Positions 19,273-29,038 of a stretch of 64,000 bases of DNA are shown here, in pieces. The stretch covers positions 1-64,000 of the forward strand of contig CM049997.1 in NCBI GenBank assembly GCA_016630955.3, given 5' to 3'. Position numbers and translations under genes: made by a program. Every line of letters begins with the position of its first letter. The stretch's first letter is position 1. Under the pieces are notes generated by a model, which did not search any database, was not told the origin of the DNA, and was given only the letters and a program-made list of their open reading frames with translations. Source of the stretch: Didymella arachidicola. Its lineage: Eukaryota; Ascomycota; Dothideomycetes; Pleosporales; Didymellaceae.

Positions 19273-22200
19273 AATCTACCTATATTTCTATTCCCTAAGC
19301 CTATACTCTATACTATATTACTTTATATTCTCTCTACTACTCTTTTCTTACTATCTTAAATTCTTATCTAACTACCTAGTAGATTATATACCCCTCTTAT
19401 AGCTCTATAAATACTTTCTCTACTACTACTTACTTCTATAATTACTTTTCCTACTTCTTTATCTATACTTTCTCTCCTTCTCTATAATAGTTATATTCTA
19501 CTACCCTAATCTATCTATAGCTCTACCTCTACTTATTTAGATATAAGCTTATTAGCTCTTATTAACACCTACTACTAATTAAAAACTACTCTATTATAAG
19601 TATCTCTATCTTCTCCCTCTTTTACTCTATTACCTACTCTACCTCTTTATACCCTACTAGTACTACTATATTATATTACTCCCTACCTTACCCTCTGCAC
19701 CTACTTACCTAAGTAAAGTTACTTATACTCTATAGTGTGCCTACGTACAAGATGTATATAATGCTAGCAAAGTCTACTTCTATTCTTAGCGCTAATGTTG
19801 CTACTATTATCCTACCTCTTGCTACCTACTCTTACAGTCGGTCTGCCTAGTTAACTACCTCTGCATAATAGTAAGCGCATCCTAGCTCCTTTGCAAGCTT
19901 CTTACACTGCTTCTTGCTCTTATAGTATACTACCCCCTTCTATCTACTCCGCCCTAGCTTCTCTACCTACCGCTTGCATATAAACAGCGCCGTCTCCTTA
20001 AGCTTGTTGCCCTAACACTACAACACAAAGTACCGCGCGTTTAGTTGCACCGTGCTTGCTCTTACGTACGTTGCGTAACGCACAAGCATGCTTGCCTTAA
20101 ACTCTCCCTCTTGCAGCGGCGGCAGCGTTGCCGTTAGCATCACCATCGGGCTCCCGACTAGCCGCAAGTTCTTTATCGCCAGCAGCTTCTCCCGCCAGTC
20201 CCTCGCCGTGAGCACTAGATGACACTTGTTGATCACGATCCGGTGCAGCAGTCCCTTTGCCTTTAGCATTCGCGCGTACCTAAGAAAGTTACCAGCGCTT
20301 ATAATGTCGCCAGCTACGTCTGCGCTAACCACCACTACAGACGCCGGGTTGCTCTCGCCGTGCTTCTATTCTATGCACTCTACGCTACACCGCTGAATCC
20401 GTCCGACTAGATCTTCAATCAGCGCTCGGTACAGCACGACGACCACCGTAACCCCCGGCCCCTCTACGCAAGCCGGCAGCGTGAACAGCAAGCTCTTGCC
20501 TCCGCCTGTCGGGAGCACCACGACGAGCGGCGTCTGCTTCTCCAGCACCGCGTGCAAAGCCTGCTCCTGCTCTACTGATTGAAAGCCGACGTCTTGCTTG
20601 CCTAGCACCTGCCGCAGTCCCCGCTGTATCGCTTCTGCCCGCGGGTCTGCAACCTGCACTCCCTTCTCTTTCGGCAACTTAGCAAGCCCGGATAACATGC
20701 TAATGCTCATCGGCCTCTTCGCTGTTCGGCTCAGCCCTGCGTACTTCGTAGCGCTTTCGTCTACCCCTAAGAAGCCGTGCCACGCTATGCTGAGCGCCCG
20801 GAACGCATCTATCGACCGCACGCTGAGATGCTTGACAATGTCCATCGGCACGCTGTAGTTGCCTACGCCCATCGCAGTTGTACGTGAGTTTTGTAGCTCA
20901 AGAATATCCTCGCTGTCATCCTCGACCTCGGCCTCTTCAATCTCGCCGACTTCGTCTTGATAGCCCTTGCTGAACGACTCTCCCACGTACACTCGCCCGA
21001 TCCCCACCGCTGCGTGCCGGTAGTCGAGCGTATGCAGCGGCACTCCAAGCCTCCTGCCAGTCTCTCGCCGCAGTATCCTCGTAAGCCGGCTAGTGTCCCA
21101 TGCACCCTGCGCATCGTGCCACACGTAGTCGCTGTAGTTTCCCCCGAGCACCTGCAGCATTAGATACTCCTTGAACGGTTGCATGTACACTAAGTACCTA
21201 GCTATAACCTGCCCCAGCCGCGCCGGCAAGAAGCGCGGCACGATCTTCGGCTTGTCCTACTGCGACTGTGACTTGTAGTAGCGGACAACTGTCATCACCT
21301 GCCTGTCTACGACGAAGATGTTGCGATCCTGCAGTATGCCGTTGCGGTGTCGAATTGTTGTAATCTCTAATCCCCTCCCTAGTTGCCCTAACGTAACGTG
21401 CACGCTGCAGAGCAACACCTCTAAGAAGCGGTCGACCTGCTGCAAGTACTGCTGCACTGCCTTAACGCTCTAATGCCTGTCTGCACGCTTTAAGCGCCGT
21501 CTGCCCTGTGTGTTAATCGCGCGCCTAAGCATCCACTCTAGCCCGCCCTGTAGTTTGTTGCCCGGTGCATCAACAAACAACGTGCGTCGTTTTGTGAACG
21601 TAACATCGTCGACTACCTGCTTAAGATCGACGCTCACCTAGTCCTCCTCCTTGTCTACCTAGCACAGCTCCTGCAGCATCTGCTCTGCTTCCGCTAGCAA
21701 GTCCTGCGCTATCTTGCGGAAGCGGCTGATAGCGATCGGACGGCTGTTAAGATAAAACGTCTTCTTGTCTAGAGACTAGTGCGCGTTGCCTGAGTTGCCA
21801 GCGTTTAGTCCAATATGCTTGCCGTACGCGAGCATGCTGATCATCTCGCTTATCGGGCTGAACGAGCCGTCTGCTAGATACTTCTGCCGCATATCAATGA
21901 AGCGATCGCGGTCCTCCTCGGCTTGCGCGCTACGCTGTGAGCCTGGGAGCAGCGCCTTGACTGCAATCACCCGCACGCAGTAAACCATCCCTGCCAGTAT
22001 GTACGAGTAGTTCTTTGCTGTCCGCAAGCGGTCTGTGCCTATGTCGTACCCAAGCACCGCTAGAAACTGAATTAGACCAGTAGACAGCGCTACGGGGTGA
22101 TATGTCGTGAAGATGAACGAGCTGATTGACGCAAGAAGCGCCTCTGTCTGAGCGGCTCTGTCGTCGCCATCTAGCGCATCCCACAGCTTGATCCCACACG

Positions 22201-22841
22201 ACTTCTGCTTGTCTGTCCATGTGAAGAGCTTACGTGCATCCTTCGCCATATCCTGTTGCATCTAATCGCGTGTCGTGCGTGTTGTGCGTCGCGGCCGCGG
22301 GCTGTCGCTATCGCCTTCACTGCTCTCGCTGTTATCGTCCTCCTCGCTGTCCTCCTCGCTGCCTGTTGCCGAACGGCAATCTGCATGAGCGGCGGCATTT
22401 TGCTGCTCTCTGAAGCGCACGATCCGCTGCTCTTTGTCGGCTAGTATCCGAAGATAGAAGCAGACGAACCTGACCATGTAGCTTGCGTACACCGCCTGAC
22501 TCTCCGGGTTCTGCAGTCGCGCCAACGGCCGCACGTCTGCTTCTTCCCGCTTTGCACTTCGCAGCCAGCGCCTCAACTCCTGCGTGAGCGTAGCTAGCCC
22601 TTTTACGCTTCTTTCGACCAGCCCCTCAGTCAGCTAAGCAGCCAGCTTAAGCTTGCGCTCGTTGTGATCGGGTGCGCAGGCTTAATAAGCTAGATAAGCG
22701 AGATTTCGGTCCTTTAAGAATTCTAGCCAGCCGGTACGCTTAAACTAACTAGTTTTGTTAATCTTCGCAGCTACTTTAAGTGTTTGCAGCTCTTCCTTAA
22801 TTTCTTACTATATTAATTTATACTTAGTAAGTTGTACCTTA
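19273..22841 (-). pseudogene. Decayed second copy of the telomere-linked helicase
   Basis: Aligns with the helicase at 1549-5814 on the same strand. The core (about 20018-22576) keeps long readable pieces: Walker A LPTGGGKS near 20500, NSRTTAMGVGNYSVP near 20870, and a DECH-equivalent now read NKCH near 20225. Frames are broken by TA-type stops. The ends (before 20000 and after 22600) are much more AT-shifted. The 3' flank of the gene is included from about 19273. A Pogo element interrupts it at 22842. It is not functional. Confidence 0.88.
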
Positions 22842-24705
22842 ACGTACATGTACAACGAGCGGACCGGTCAACGAGCGGGCCACTTTTGCCAAGACCACAC
22901 CAAAACTCCCTCCCTACACTAATGCCTCCACAACAAGTACAGTTTAACGCGTCAAACGAGCGTCAGATACAGCTTGCGCTCCAAGCTCTCAAACAAGACG
23001 CGAATCTCTCAGAGCGACGCGCTGCAGCTATCTACAGCGTCTCTCGAACTACACTACACCAACGACGCGCTGGACGACCTTCACGCGTTAATATTATGGC
23101 CAACTTACGGAATCTAACCAGCGCTGAGGAGCAGGTGATTGTTATGCGCATACTTGAGCTGGTTACGCGAGGAGAGTCCCCCCGGCTTGAATTTGTGGCT
23201 GATATGGCCAATTCTCTGCTGAAAGAGCGCAGTTTGGCCCCTGTTGGCCCAAGGTGGGCCAGCAGGTTTGTTTCGCGTCAGGAGGAGCTCAAAACAGTTT
23301 TTAATCGCAAGTATGACTACAAGCGAGCCCTCTGCGAGGACCCTGAGGTTATACAGGGCTGGTTCAACCTTGTAGCTACTACCAAAGTCAAGTATGGCAT
23401 CCAGGACAACGACACGTACAACTTTGACGAGACAGGCTTCATGATGGGCCAGATATCCACCGGAGTTGTTGTAACAGATGCAGAGAAACTAGGACGAGCA
23501 AAGCAGGTCCAGCCAGGCAACCGGGAGTGGGTAACAGTCATTGAGGGCATTAATGCCACAGGATGGGCTATTCCACCCTACATCATCTTCAAAGCCCGCC
23601 AACACCAGTCCAGCTGGTACAAGGACAACAACCTGCCCCAAGATTGGAGTATTGCCATCTCTGAGAACGGCTGGACTACCAATGAGCTTGGTTTTGACTG
23701 GTTGAAGCACTTTGACAGGTATACAAAGGCGCGCACTGTTGGCAGCCACCGGTTGCTGATTATTGACGGTCATGGGAGCCACAACACTCCAGAATTCACG
23801 CAATACTGCAAGGATCAGAAGATTGTGATCCTATGCATGCCTCCGCACTCATCGCACCTCCTTCAGCCACTTGATGTGGGTTGTTTTGGCCCTCTGAAGA
23901 AGGCGTACGGGGTTGAGGTTAATGAGCTTATGCGCAACCGGATCAACCACATTACAAAGCAGGAGTTCCTCCCATGCTTTGTAGCGGCTCACAAGAAAGC
24001 TATTACCCCTAGCAACATTCAAGGAGGGTTCCGAGGGGCCGGATTGGCTCCCTTTGCCCCAGATCGCGTCATATTGGCCCTGGATGTGAAGCTGCGCACC
24101 CCATCGCCACCACTCCCCCAAAACAGCCCGCTCTGGCAGTCGCAAACCCCAAGCAATACCCTGGAATTTGGGTCGCAATCAACGCTTGTGAAGAAGAGGA
24201 TTCAGACGCATGTTAATAGCTCACCAACCTCTATAGTTGAAGCGTTTGAGAAGGTCTCAAAGGGGGCAGCAATTATTGCGCACAAGCTGGTTTTGGCACA
24301 ACAGGAGATTACTGAGCTTCGAGCGGCTAATAAGGCCGCCACGCGACGTAAATCGCACAAAAGAAAGCGTATTCAAGCTAAGGGAAGCCTTGCGGTTGAA
24401 GAGGGCCAGCGGATAGCTGCTCTGCAGGAGTTTAGCGCGCGTAGTGATGGTAAGAAGGCAAAGAAGCAGGTTCGGGCTGAAGGAGGTGAACCATCCCAAC
24501 GACGCTGTGGACGGTGCGGAGAGAGTGGGCACAACGCGCGAACGTGCAAGAATGCTGTAGAAGAGGTCTCTTAGTAATATTACAGCTTGTTTTGCCTTAT
24601 GCAGCGCCAGTTTGTAGTGTTTTGGGCCATAATAGGGGGAGTTTTGGTGTGGTCTTGGCAAAAGTGGCCCGCTCGTTGACCGGTCCGCTCGTTGTACATG
24701 TACGT
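22842..24705 (+). mobile_element. Pogo/Fot1 transposon, family 1 (1864 bp)
   Basis: TIRs start ACGTACATGTACAACGAGCGG and hold two copies of CAACGAGCGGRCC, then ACTTTTGCCAAGACCACACC. TA is duplicated on both sides (22840-22841, 24706-24707). Removing the element restores the alignment of the decayed helicase exactly at a TA where the intact gene has TG. There is no RIP inside. Confidence 0.95.
22922..24574 (+). CDS. Pogo/Fot1-type DDE transposase (550 aa)
   Basis: I start at the ATG of MPPQQVQFNAS because upstream codons belong to the TIR. HTH (LSERRAAAIYSVSRTTLHQRR), CENP-B-like second domain, DDE core with NFDETGF, IIDGHGSH and QPLDVGCF, basic stretch (RKSHKRKRIQ), and CCHC knuckle CGRCGESGHNARTC at the end. 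It is related to, but clearly distinct from, the 544-aa transposase of family 2. The frame is intact, so the element may be autonomous. Confidence 0.95.
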   Translation: MPPQQVQFNASNERQIQLALQALKQDANLSERRAAAIYSVSRTTLHQRRAGRPSRVNIMANLRNLTSAEEQVIVMRILELVTRGESPRLEFVADMANSLLKERSLAPVGPRWASRFVSRQEELKTVFNRKYDYKRALCEDPEVIQGWFNLVATTKVKYGIQDNDTYNFDETGFMMGQISTGVVVTDAEKLGRAKQVQPGNREWVTVIEGINATGWAIPPYIIFKARQHQSSWYKDNNLPQDWSIAISENGWTTNELGFDWLKHFDRYTKARTVGSHRLLIIDGHGSHNTPEFTQYCKDQKIVILCMPPHSSHLLQPLDVGCFGPLKKAYGVEVNELMRNRINHITKQEFLPCFVAAHKKAITPSNIQGGFRGAGLAPFAPDRVILALDVKLRTPSPPLPQNSPLWQSQTPSNTLEFGSQSTLVKKRIQTHVNSSPTSIVEAFEKVSKGAAIIAHKLVLAQQEITELRAANKAATRRKSHKRKRIQAKGSLAVEEGQRIAALQEFSARSDGKKAKKQVRAEGGEPSQRRCGRCGESGHNARTCKNAVEEVS

Positions 24706-24866
24706 TAACTATGTTTTTAACCTTACTATTCTTAGCACTTCTAGTATCTACTAAATAAATAATAAAATACTTTTACAGCCCTCTAGTATAGAAAAAGCTC
24801 TATACTTTTATAGTCTTATAGAGTAAGCCTTTCTCTTCTATTTATACTTACTAGTAATTTTTTTTA
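24706..24866 (-). pseudogene. Decayed helicase, next segment
   Basis: Directly continues the decayed helicase after the Pogo insertion, matching about 5430-5600 of the intact gene with strong TA bias. It is interrupted again at 24869. Confidence 0.8.
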
Positions 24867-24868
24867 TA

Positions 24869-26702
24869 ACGCCAACTACCACCGGATGGCGCACCCCACC
24901 GGAATGGCGCACCTTGCCAAGACCACACCTCTTTTGACCACCACCAACGATGTCGCAACAAATTGATCTTGAATTACTTTCTCGTGAAGATAGAATTAAG
25001 CTTGCTATTAGAGCTATTAATTCTAATGCGAACCTAAGCCAGCGACGCGCTGCTGCTGTCTACAACGTGCCTGAAAGTACTCTTCGAAGGCAACGCGCCA
25101 AACCAGCTTCTCAACGCGTTATCTACCCCAATTGCTCTCGGCTTACAAAGCAAGAAGAGGAGGTGCTTGTTCAACATATAAGAAAGCTTGACGCGCGAGG
25201 ATTTGCTCCTACGCTTACTTATGTGCGAGAGATGGCTGATCAACTGTTGGCTGCTCGCGATGGGGGCAAGGTTGGAGAAAACTGGACCTACAGGTTTATC
25301 CAGCGGAAACCTGAGGTTAGGTCTCAGGTTTCTAGACTGAGAGATTACCGGAGAGTTCTGTGCAGCGATACAGCAATTATCAGTCCCTGGTTCGACCTTA
25401 TACGCAACGTTAAAGCCAAGTACGGCATCCTGGACCAAGATACCTACAACTTTGACGAGACTGGCTTCCAGATAGGCGTTGGAGGGTCAGTTAAGGTAGT
25501 GACTGCGTCTGAGAGACGTCGTGCACCACTCAGCCTTCAGCCTGGCGATCGTGAGTGGATAACTTTGATTGCTTGTATCAACGCGATGGGCTGGTCTGTC
25601 CCACCCTTCTTCATCCTCAAAGCAAAGCACCACGACAAGGCCTGGTACGTTAACAACCCAAAAGATTGGAGGATTGGGGTTAGCAAGAATGGCTGGACTA
25701 CTAATGAGCTTGGCCTTGCCTGGCTAAAGCACTTTATCCAGCACACAGAGGCTGCTACTGTAGGTAGCCATCGGCTGCTGATTATCGATGGCCACGAGAG
25801 TCACAAGTCGCTCGAATTCCAGAATCTCTGCGAGGAAAGCAAGATTATTGCCCTCTGTATGCCTCCGCACGCCTCTCACATCCTGCAGCCACTTGACGTT
25901 GGGTGCTTTGCCCCGCTGAAGCAGGCGTACAAGAAGGAGATCAAAAGCTTGGCAGACAGTTACATTACCCACGTGGACAAAAAGGCCTTCTTAGCAACGT
26001 TTCAACCAGTATACAACAAGGCAATCTCAAAGAGCAACATCTTATCAAGCTTTAGAGCAACTGGCTTGGTCCCACTTGACCCAGAGGCGGTGCTGTCAAG
26101 GCTTGAAGTTAAGCCTCGTACGCCAACACCGCCTCTGCCTGGGCCTACCAACTGGCAACCTAAAACACCAACCAACGCGATTGAAATTGATAGCCAAACA
26201 ACTCTTATTATTAAGAGGATAAGAGAACATAGGAGTTCCTCTCCTGACTCAATTATTGAGATGGTCCTACAGGTTAAAAGGGGGTCTGCAAAGAGGGACT
26301 ATTCGCACACGCTACTTGAGGCAAGGATAGCCCAGCTTGAACAGGCAAACAAGGCTGCTTCTGAGCGTAAGAGGCGTAAAAAGAAGCGGATTCAGGAAGG
26401 CGGGACTCTCTCGCAGGCAGAGGCAGAGGAAATACTAAAGGAGAAAGACGCTAAGGCTGAGACTAAGGGAGAAGGTGCGCAGGTAGGTAGCAGTAGTAAA
26501 GTTAAACGGTGCTGTACAACATGCGGCAGGATAGGGCATAATAAGCGCACTTGCCAGCAAGATGTAATAGAGATAGAGGATTAATTTAAGCTATTGTACG
26601 TTTAAATTTCTTGTTGTGGTGCTGAAATATTGAGGTGTAAAGATAAATTTGCTACAGGGTGCGCCATTCCGGTGGGGTGCGCCATCCGGTGGTGGTTGGC
26701 GT
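24869..26702 (+). mobile_element. Pogo/Fot1 transposon, family 2, copy B (1834 bp)
   Basis: Same length and ends as 14966-16799 but in the opposite orientation. TA duplication at 24867-24868 and 26703-26704. Copies A and B lie about 8 kb apart as a long inverted repeat. No RIP is seen. Confidence 0.96.
24950..26584 (+). CDS. Pogo/Fot1-type DDE transposase (544 aa), second copy
   Basis: The protein is the same, residue for residue, as the one encoded at 15084-16718: HTH, CENP-B-like domain, D169/D280/D316 triad, basic segment, CCHC knuckle. Identity of both ends and the protein means very recent transposition. Confidence 0.96.
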   Translation: MSQQIDLELLSREDRIKLAIRAINSNANLSQRRAAAVYNVPESTLRRQRAKPASQRVIYPNCSRLTKQEEEVLVQHIRKLDARGFAPTLTYVREMADQLLAARDGGKVGENWTYRFIQRKPEVRSQVSRLRDYRRVLCSDTAIISPWFDLIRNVKAKYGILDQDTYNFDETGFQIGVGGSVKVVTASERRRAPLSLQPGDREWITLIACINAMGWSVPPFFILKAKHHDKAWYVNNPKDWRIGVSKNGWTTNELGLAWLKHFIQHTEAATVGSHRLLIIDGHESHKSLEFQNLCEESKIIALCMPPHASHILQPLDVGCFAPLKQAYKKEIKSLADSYITHVDKKAFLATFQPVYNKAISKSNILSSFRATGLVPLDPEAVLSRLEVKPRTPTPPLPGPTNWQPKTPTNAIEIDSQTTLIIKRIREHRSSSPDSIIEMVLQVKRGSAKRDYSHTLLEARIAQLEQANKAASERKRRKKKRIQEGGTLSQAEAEEILKEKDAKAETKGEGAQVGSSSKVKRCCTTCGRIGHNKRTCQQDVIEIED

Positions 26703-26995
26703 TAGTACTTATATATCTTATCTTTACTAATTATAATCTAGCTATATATCTTATACTACGCACTATTAAGTAGGTCTCCTAGCTCTCTAATTAGCTATAT
26801 AGGTTTATCTAGAAGCTTAATTATACTTAGAGTAATAGTCTTAAGTTAACTAAAGTACTTAAGTATCTATTACTATAGTATAGTAGGTGTAGTATAATAT
26901 TTATAAAGATATATATTAAGACTAATAATAGCTATACTATACTACTTATAGATTAAGATACTAAAGTCTTTAAGAAAGTAGAATATATTATTATA
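26703..26995 (-). pseudogene. Decayed helicase, N-terminal end
   Basis: Resumes the relic after copy B and follows the zinc-finger module (about 5600-5905 of the helicase, also like 6150-6400 of the paralogue) to the CFLED/HHTAV region. Strong RIP; no coding capacity left. Confidence 0.7.
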
Positions 26996-27365
26996 GTTAC
27001 TAAGTATAAGCTAATAGAGCTATTTATAGAAGTTTATAGTATTACTTTTACTATTACTTATATTATTTACCTATTAGGGTATTATTACTTAGCTATTCTA
27101 TATAAGCTCTATTATATAGAAACTCTAACTCTACTTACTTTAATAGTACTACGTTTTATAGAAGTTATAAGTAAAACTTTTAGTATTAATATATAAGGTA
27201 TGTAAGAATTAAGTTTATATAGAAACTTTCTCTTTTTAGATTTAAGATATTAGTAGGTTAGTAGTATTAGGGTAATATAGGGGACTACTAAGACTAAGTT
27301 CTTAAATAAAGGTAGACTCTAATACTAAACCTTCTTTACTATAGTTTAGTATCTCCTCTACGCCC
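26996..27365. other. AT-rich decayed DNA, origin unclear
   Basis: TA-rich with stops in all frames. It lies between the helicase relic and a Pogo relic and may belong to either. I could not align it reliably. Confidence 0.5.
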
Positions 27366-27847
27366 TTATATTAGTTAGGTTATATTAATTTTAGGTATAA
27401 ATACTATAAAGTAGGTAATTCTACCCTTTATTATTCTTAAAGGTAAATTCTACCTCTCTAACTAGTCTAAGAATAAAGATCTACCTCTATACTAGGTAAT
27501 TAGGGTCTTTATAAATAGCTAAACTAATAATAAGCTTAGTATTAACTAGTTAAAGTACTTTAATAAGTATACTAAGAAGTATACTTTTAGAACCTACTAT
27601 TTACTACTTTTAGATAGCTATAAAAGCTACTAGTTAGTAGTATTTATCTAATACTATAAGAATAATAAGATTATTACTCTTACTATACCTACGTACTTAT
27701 TACACCTCTTATAGTTACTTAATATAGGTTATTTTACCTCTTTAAAGTAGAAGTATAGGTATTAGGTTAATAAGCTCTTATATAGCTAAATTAACTATAT
27801 AGATAAGTAGTTATTTCTAGTATACTTTAGAGTAGTATATAATATAA
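27366..27847 (+). mobile_element. RIP-decayed Pogo family 3 relic, truncated
   Basis: Follows the transposase of the intact element at 38797-40661 from about 39470 to 39940 with dense TA-type changes. It is cut off by the LTR at 27848. Its continuation is not found on the far side of that element. Confidence 0.8.
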
Positions 27848-28364
27848 TGTTGAAGTCGTACTTTAAGCAAAGCTCGTAAGCACTAATTCTATTGGTTCTC
27901 GGGGATGAGTACGGTGACAGGAAGCCGAAGGGGTTGGTTGCAATAAGGTGTACAGATACGATCTGTCAGTCTTGAGAGCAGGGTAACGATGAGTAGTACA
28001 GAGTAGACTGTCTAGCTCGAAGGTTGGGTTTGAGATCCAAAGACAAACTTGATAACTTAGGTTGAACACGAACTATAAGGGTTGTGTTCCTATATGCTAT
28101 ATACTAAAGAGATATGCAGTGTGCTCAGTACCTGTAAGGTACTGATCATACTGATCGTTGATCTCACTGATCACTGATCGCACTGAGCACTGATCACACC
28201 GATCATTGCCAAGACTTTTGATCAGTGTCACGTGACGTGATGTCGTTCGCAGAGTCGAAGCGTTGCCCTGTCTTTCCTTGTAGTTGCCCATGCTGCCAAC
28301 TCCTGCTGTGCCGTACTGGGGTGTAATACTCGTTGTGATCCTTCGTGTTCCGCGGATCGTAACA
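27848..28364 (-). repeat. 3' LTR of element 1 (U3 type A)
   Basis: Begins TGTTGAAG and ends TAACA on the plus strand. The U3 holds seven TGATC and one CGATC between 28141 and 28226, several as TGATCA palindromes, plus CACGTGACGTGA. A pyrimidine run (CCCCCTTCC) just inside is the polypurine tract on the element strand. Confidence 0.95.
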
Positions 28365-28450
28365 CTATCCCCCTTCCGTCTTAGCTTGGTCTCTCAAGCT
28401 GATTCATATGACGTTGGCCCCGCCTCGTTCAACGGTAAGCTGCTTCGACA

Positions 28451-29038
28451 ATGCCTAAACAACCATCTGAGTCGAGCACAGTCCGCCGTCGCCGTCTATA
28501 CGAACTTGTTGAATCCTTCGGAGAAACCATGGTTCGAAAGTGTTCGACTTGTGACAAGCACAAGCGCGTGTGCAAGGTCCATATACGTTCGGGAAAGTGT
28601 AGTGAGTGTTTGAAACGTGGCCAGCGTTGCGACGTGCGCGTAACTCAGTCGGAGTTCACGCGACTCATATCGGAGAAAGAGAAGTTGCAGGCTCGGATAA
28701 AAGAAAGTCGTGAAGCGCAAAACGAGGCGCTCAAGGCCTCAGAGAAGGCGTTGGAAGAATTGCGAGTTGCACGCGCGCGCGAAGAGCGGTTGCGTCAACA
28801 AATGGATTTGTTGGATCGTCGCGCCGAGGAAGCGATATCCGTGGAAGAGAGGAGTATAACGGAGCAGGAGTTGAGTGAGGGGACCATGACGTTCGATGGT
28901 CCCTCCGAGGGTATCGTGTTGTCGCCTAGTACCTGGGGCGCCTTTGAGGACTTGCCGCTGGACTACTGGCTGGACCCGAACGTGGCAGTGCCTGACTGGC
29001 CTGCTCAAATTCCTTCAACATCTGCTGGCAGTTCGTAA
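28451..29038 (+). CDS. Antisense Zn2Cys6-like coiled-coil protein of element 1 (195 aa)
   Basis: Encoded opposite to gag-pol, starting 86 bp from the 3' LTR. Cysteines 31, 34, 41, 50, 53 and 60 give Cx2Cx6Cx8Cx2Cx6C, within the spacing of fungal Zn2Cys6 DNA-binding domains. A charged coiled coil follows (about 65-135) and the C-terminus is acidic and aromatic (FEDLPLDYWLDP), like an activation region. The last 113 bp overlap the end of pol tail to tail. The likely promoter is the U3 of the 3' LTR read outward from its usual direction. Each of the three sister elements carries a different protein of the same plan. I infer a transcription regulator for the element itself; nothing in the sequence proves target or sign of action. 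Confidence 0.85.
   Translation: MPKQPSESSTVRRRRLYELVESFGETMVRKCSTCDKHKRVCKVHIRSGKCSECLKRGQRCDVRVTQSEFTRLISEKEKLQARIKESREAQNEALKASEKALEELRVARAREERLRQQMDLLDRRAEEAISVEERSITEQELSEGTMTFDGPSEGIVLSPSTWGAFEDLPLDYWLDPNVAVPDWPAQIPSTSAGSS

Noticed and set aside
22832..22921. Longer N-terminus for the family 1 transposase
   Set aside because: These codons are TIR sequence, and the first ATG that matches the sister protein is at 22922.
27863..28069. Small open frame recurring in each LTR
   Set aside because: Located in R-U5 of the LTR; open by chance and copied with the LTR.
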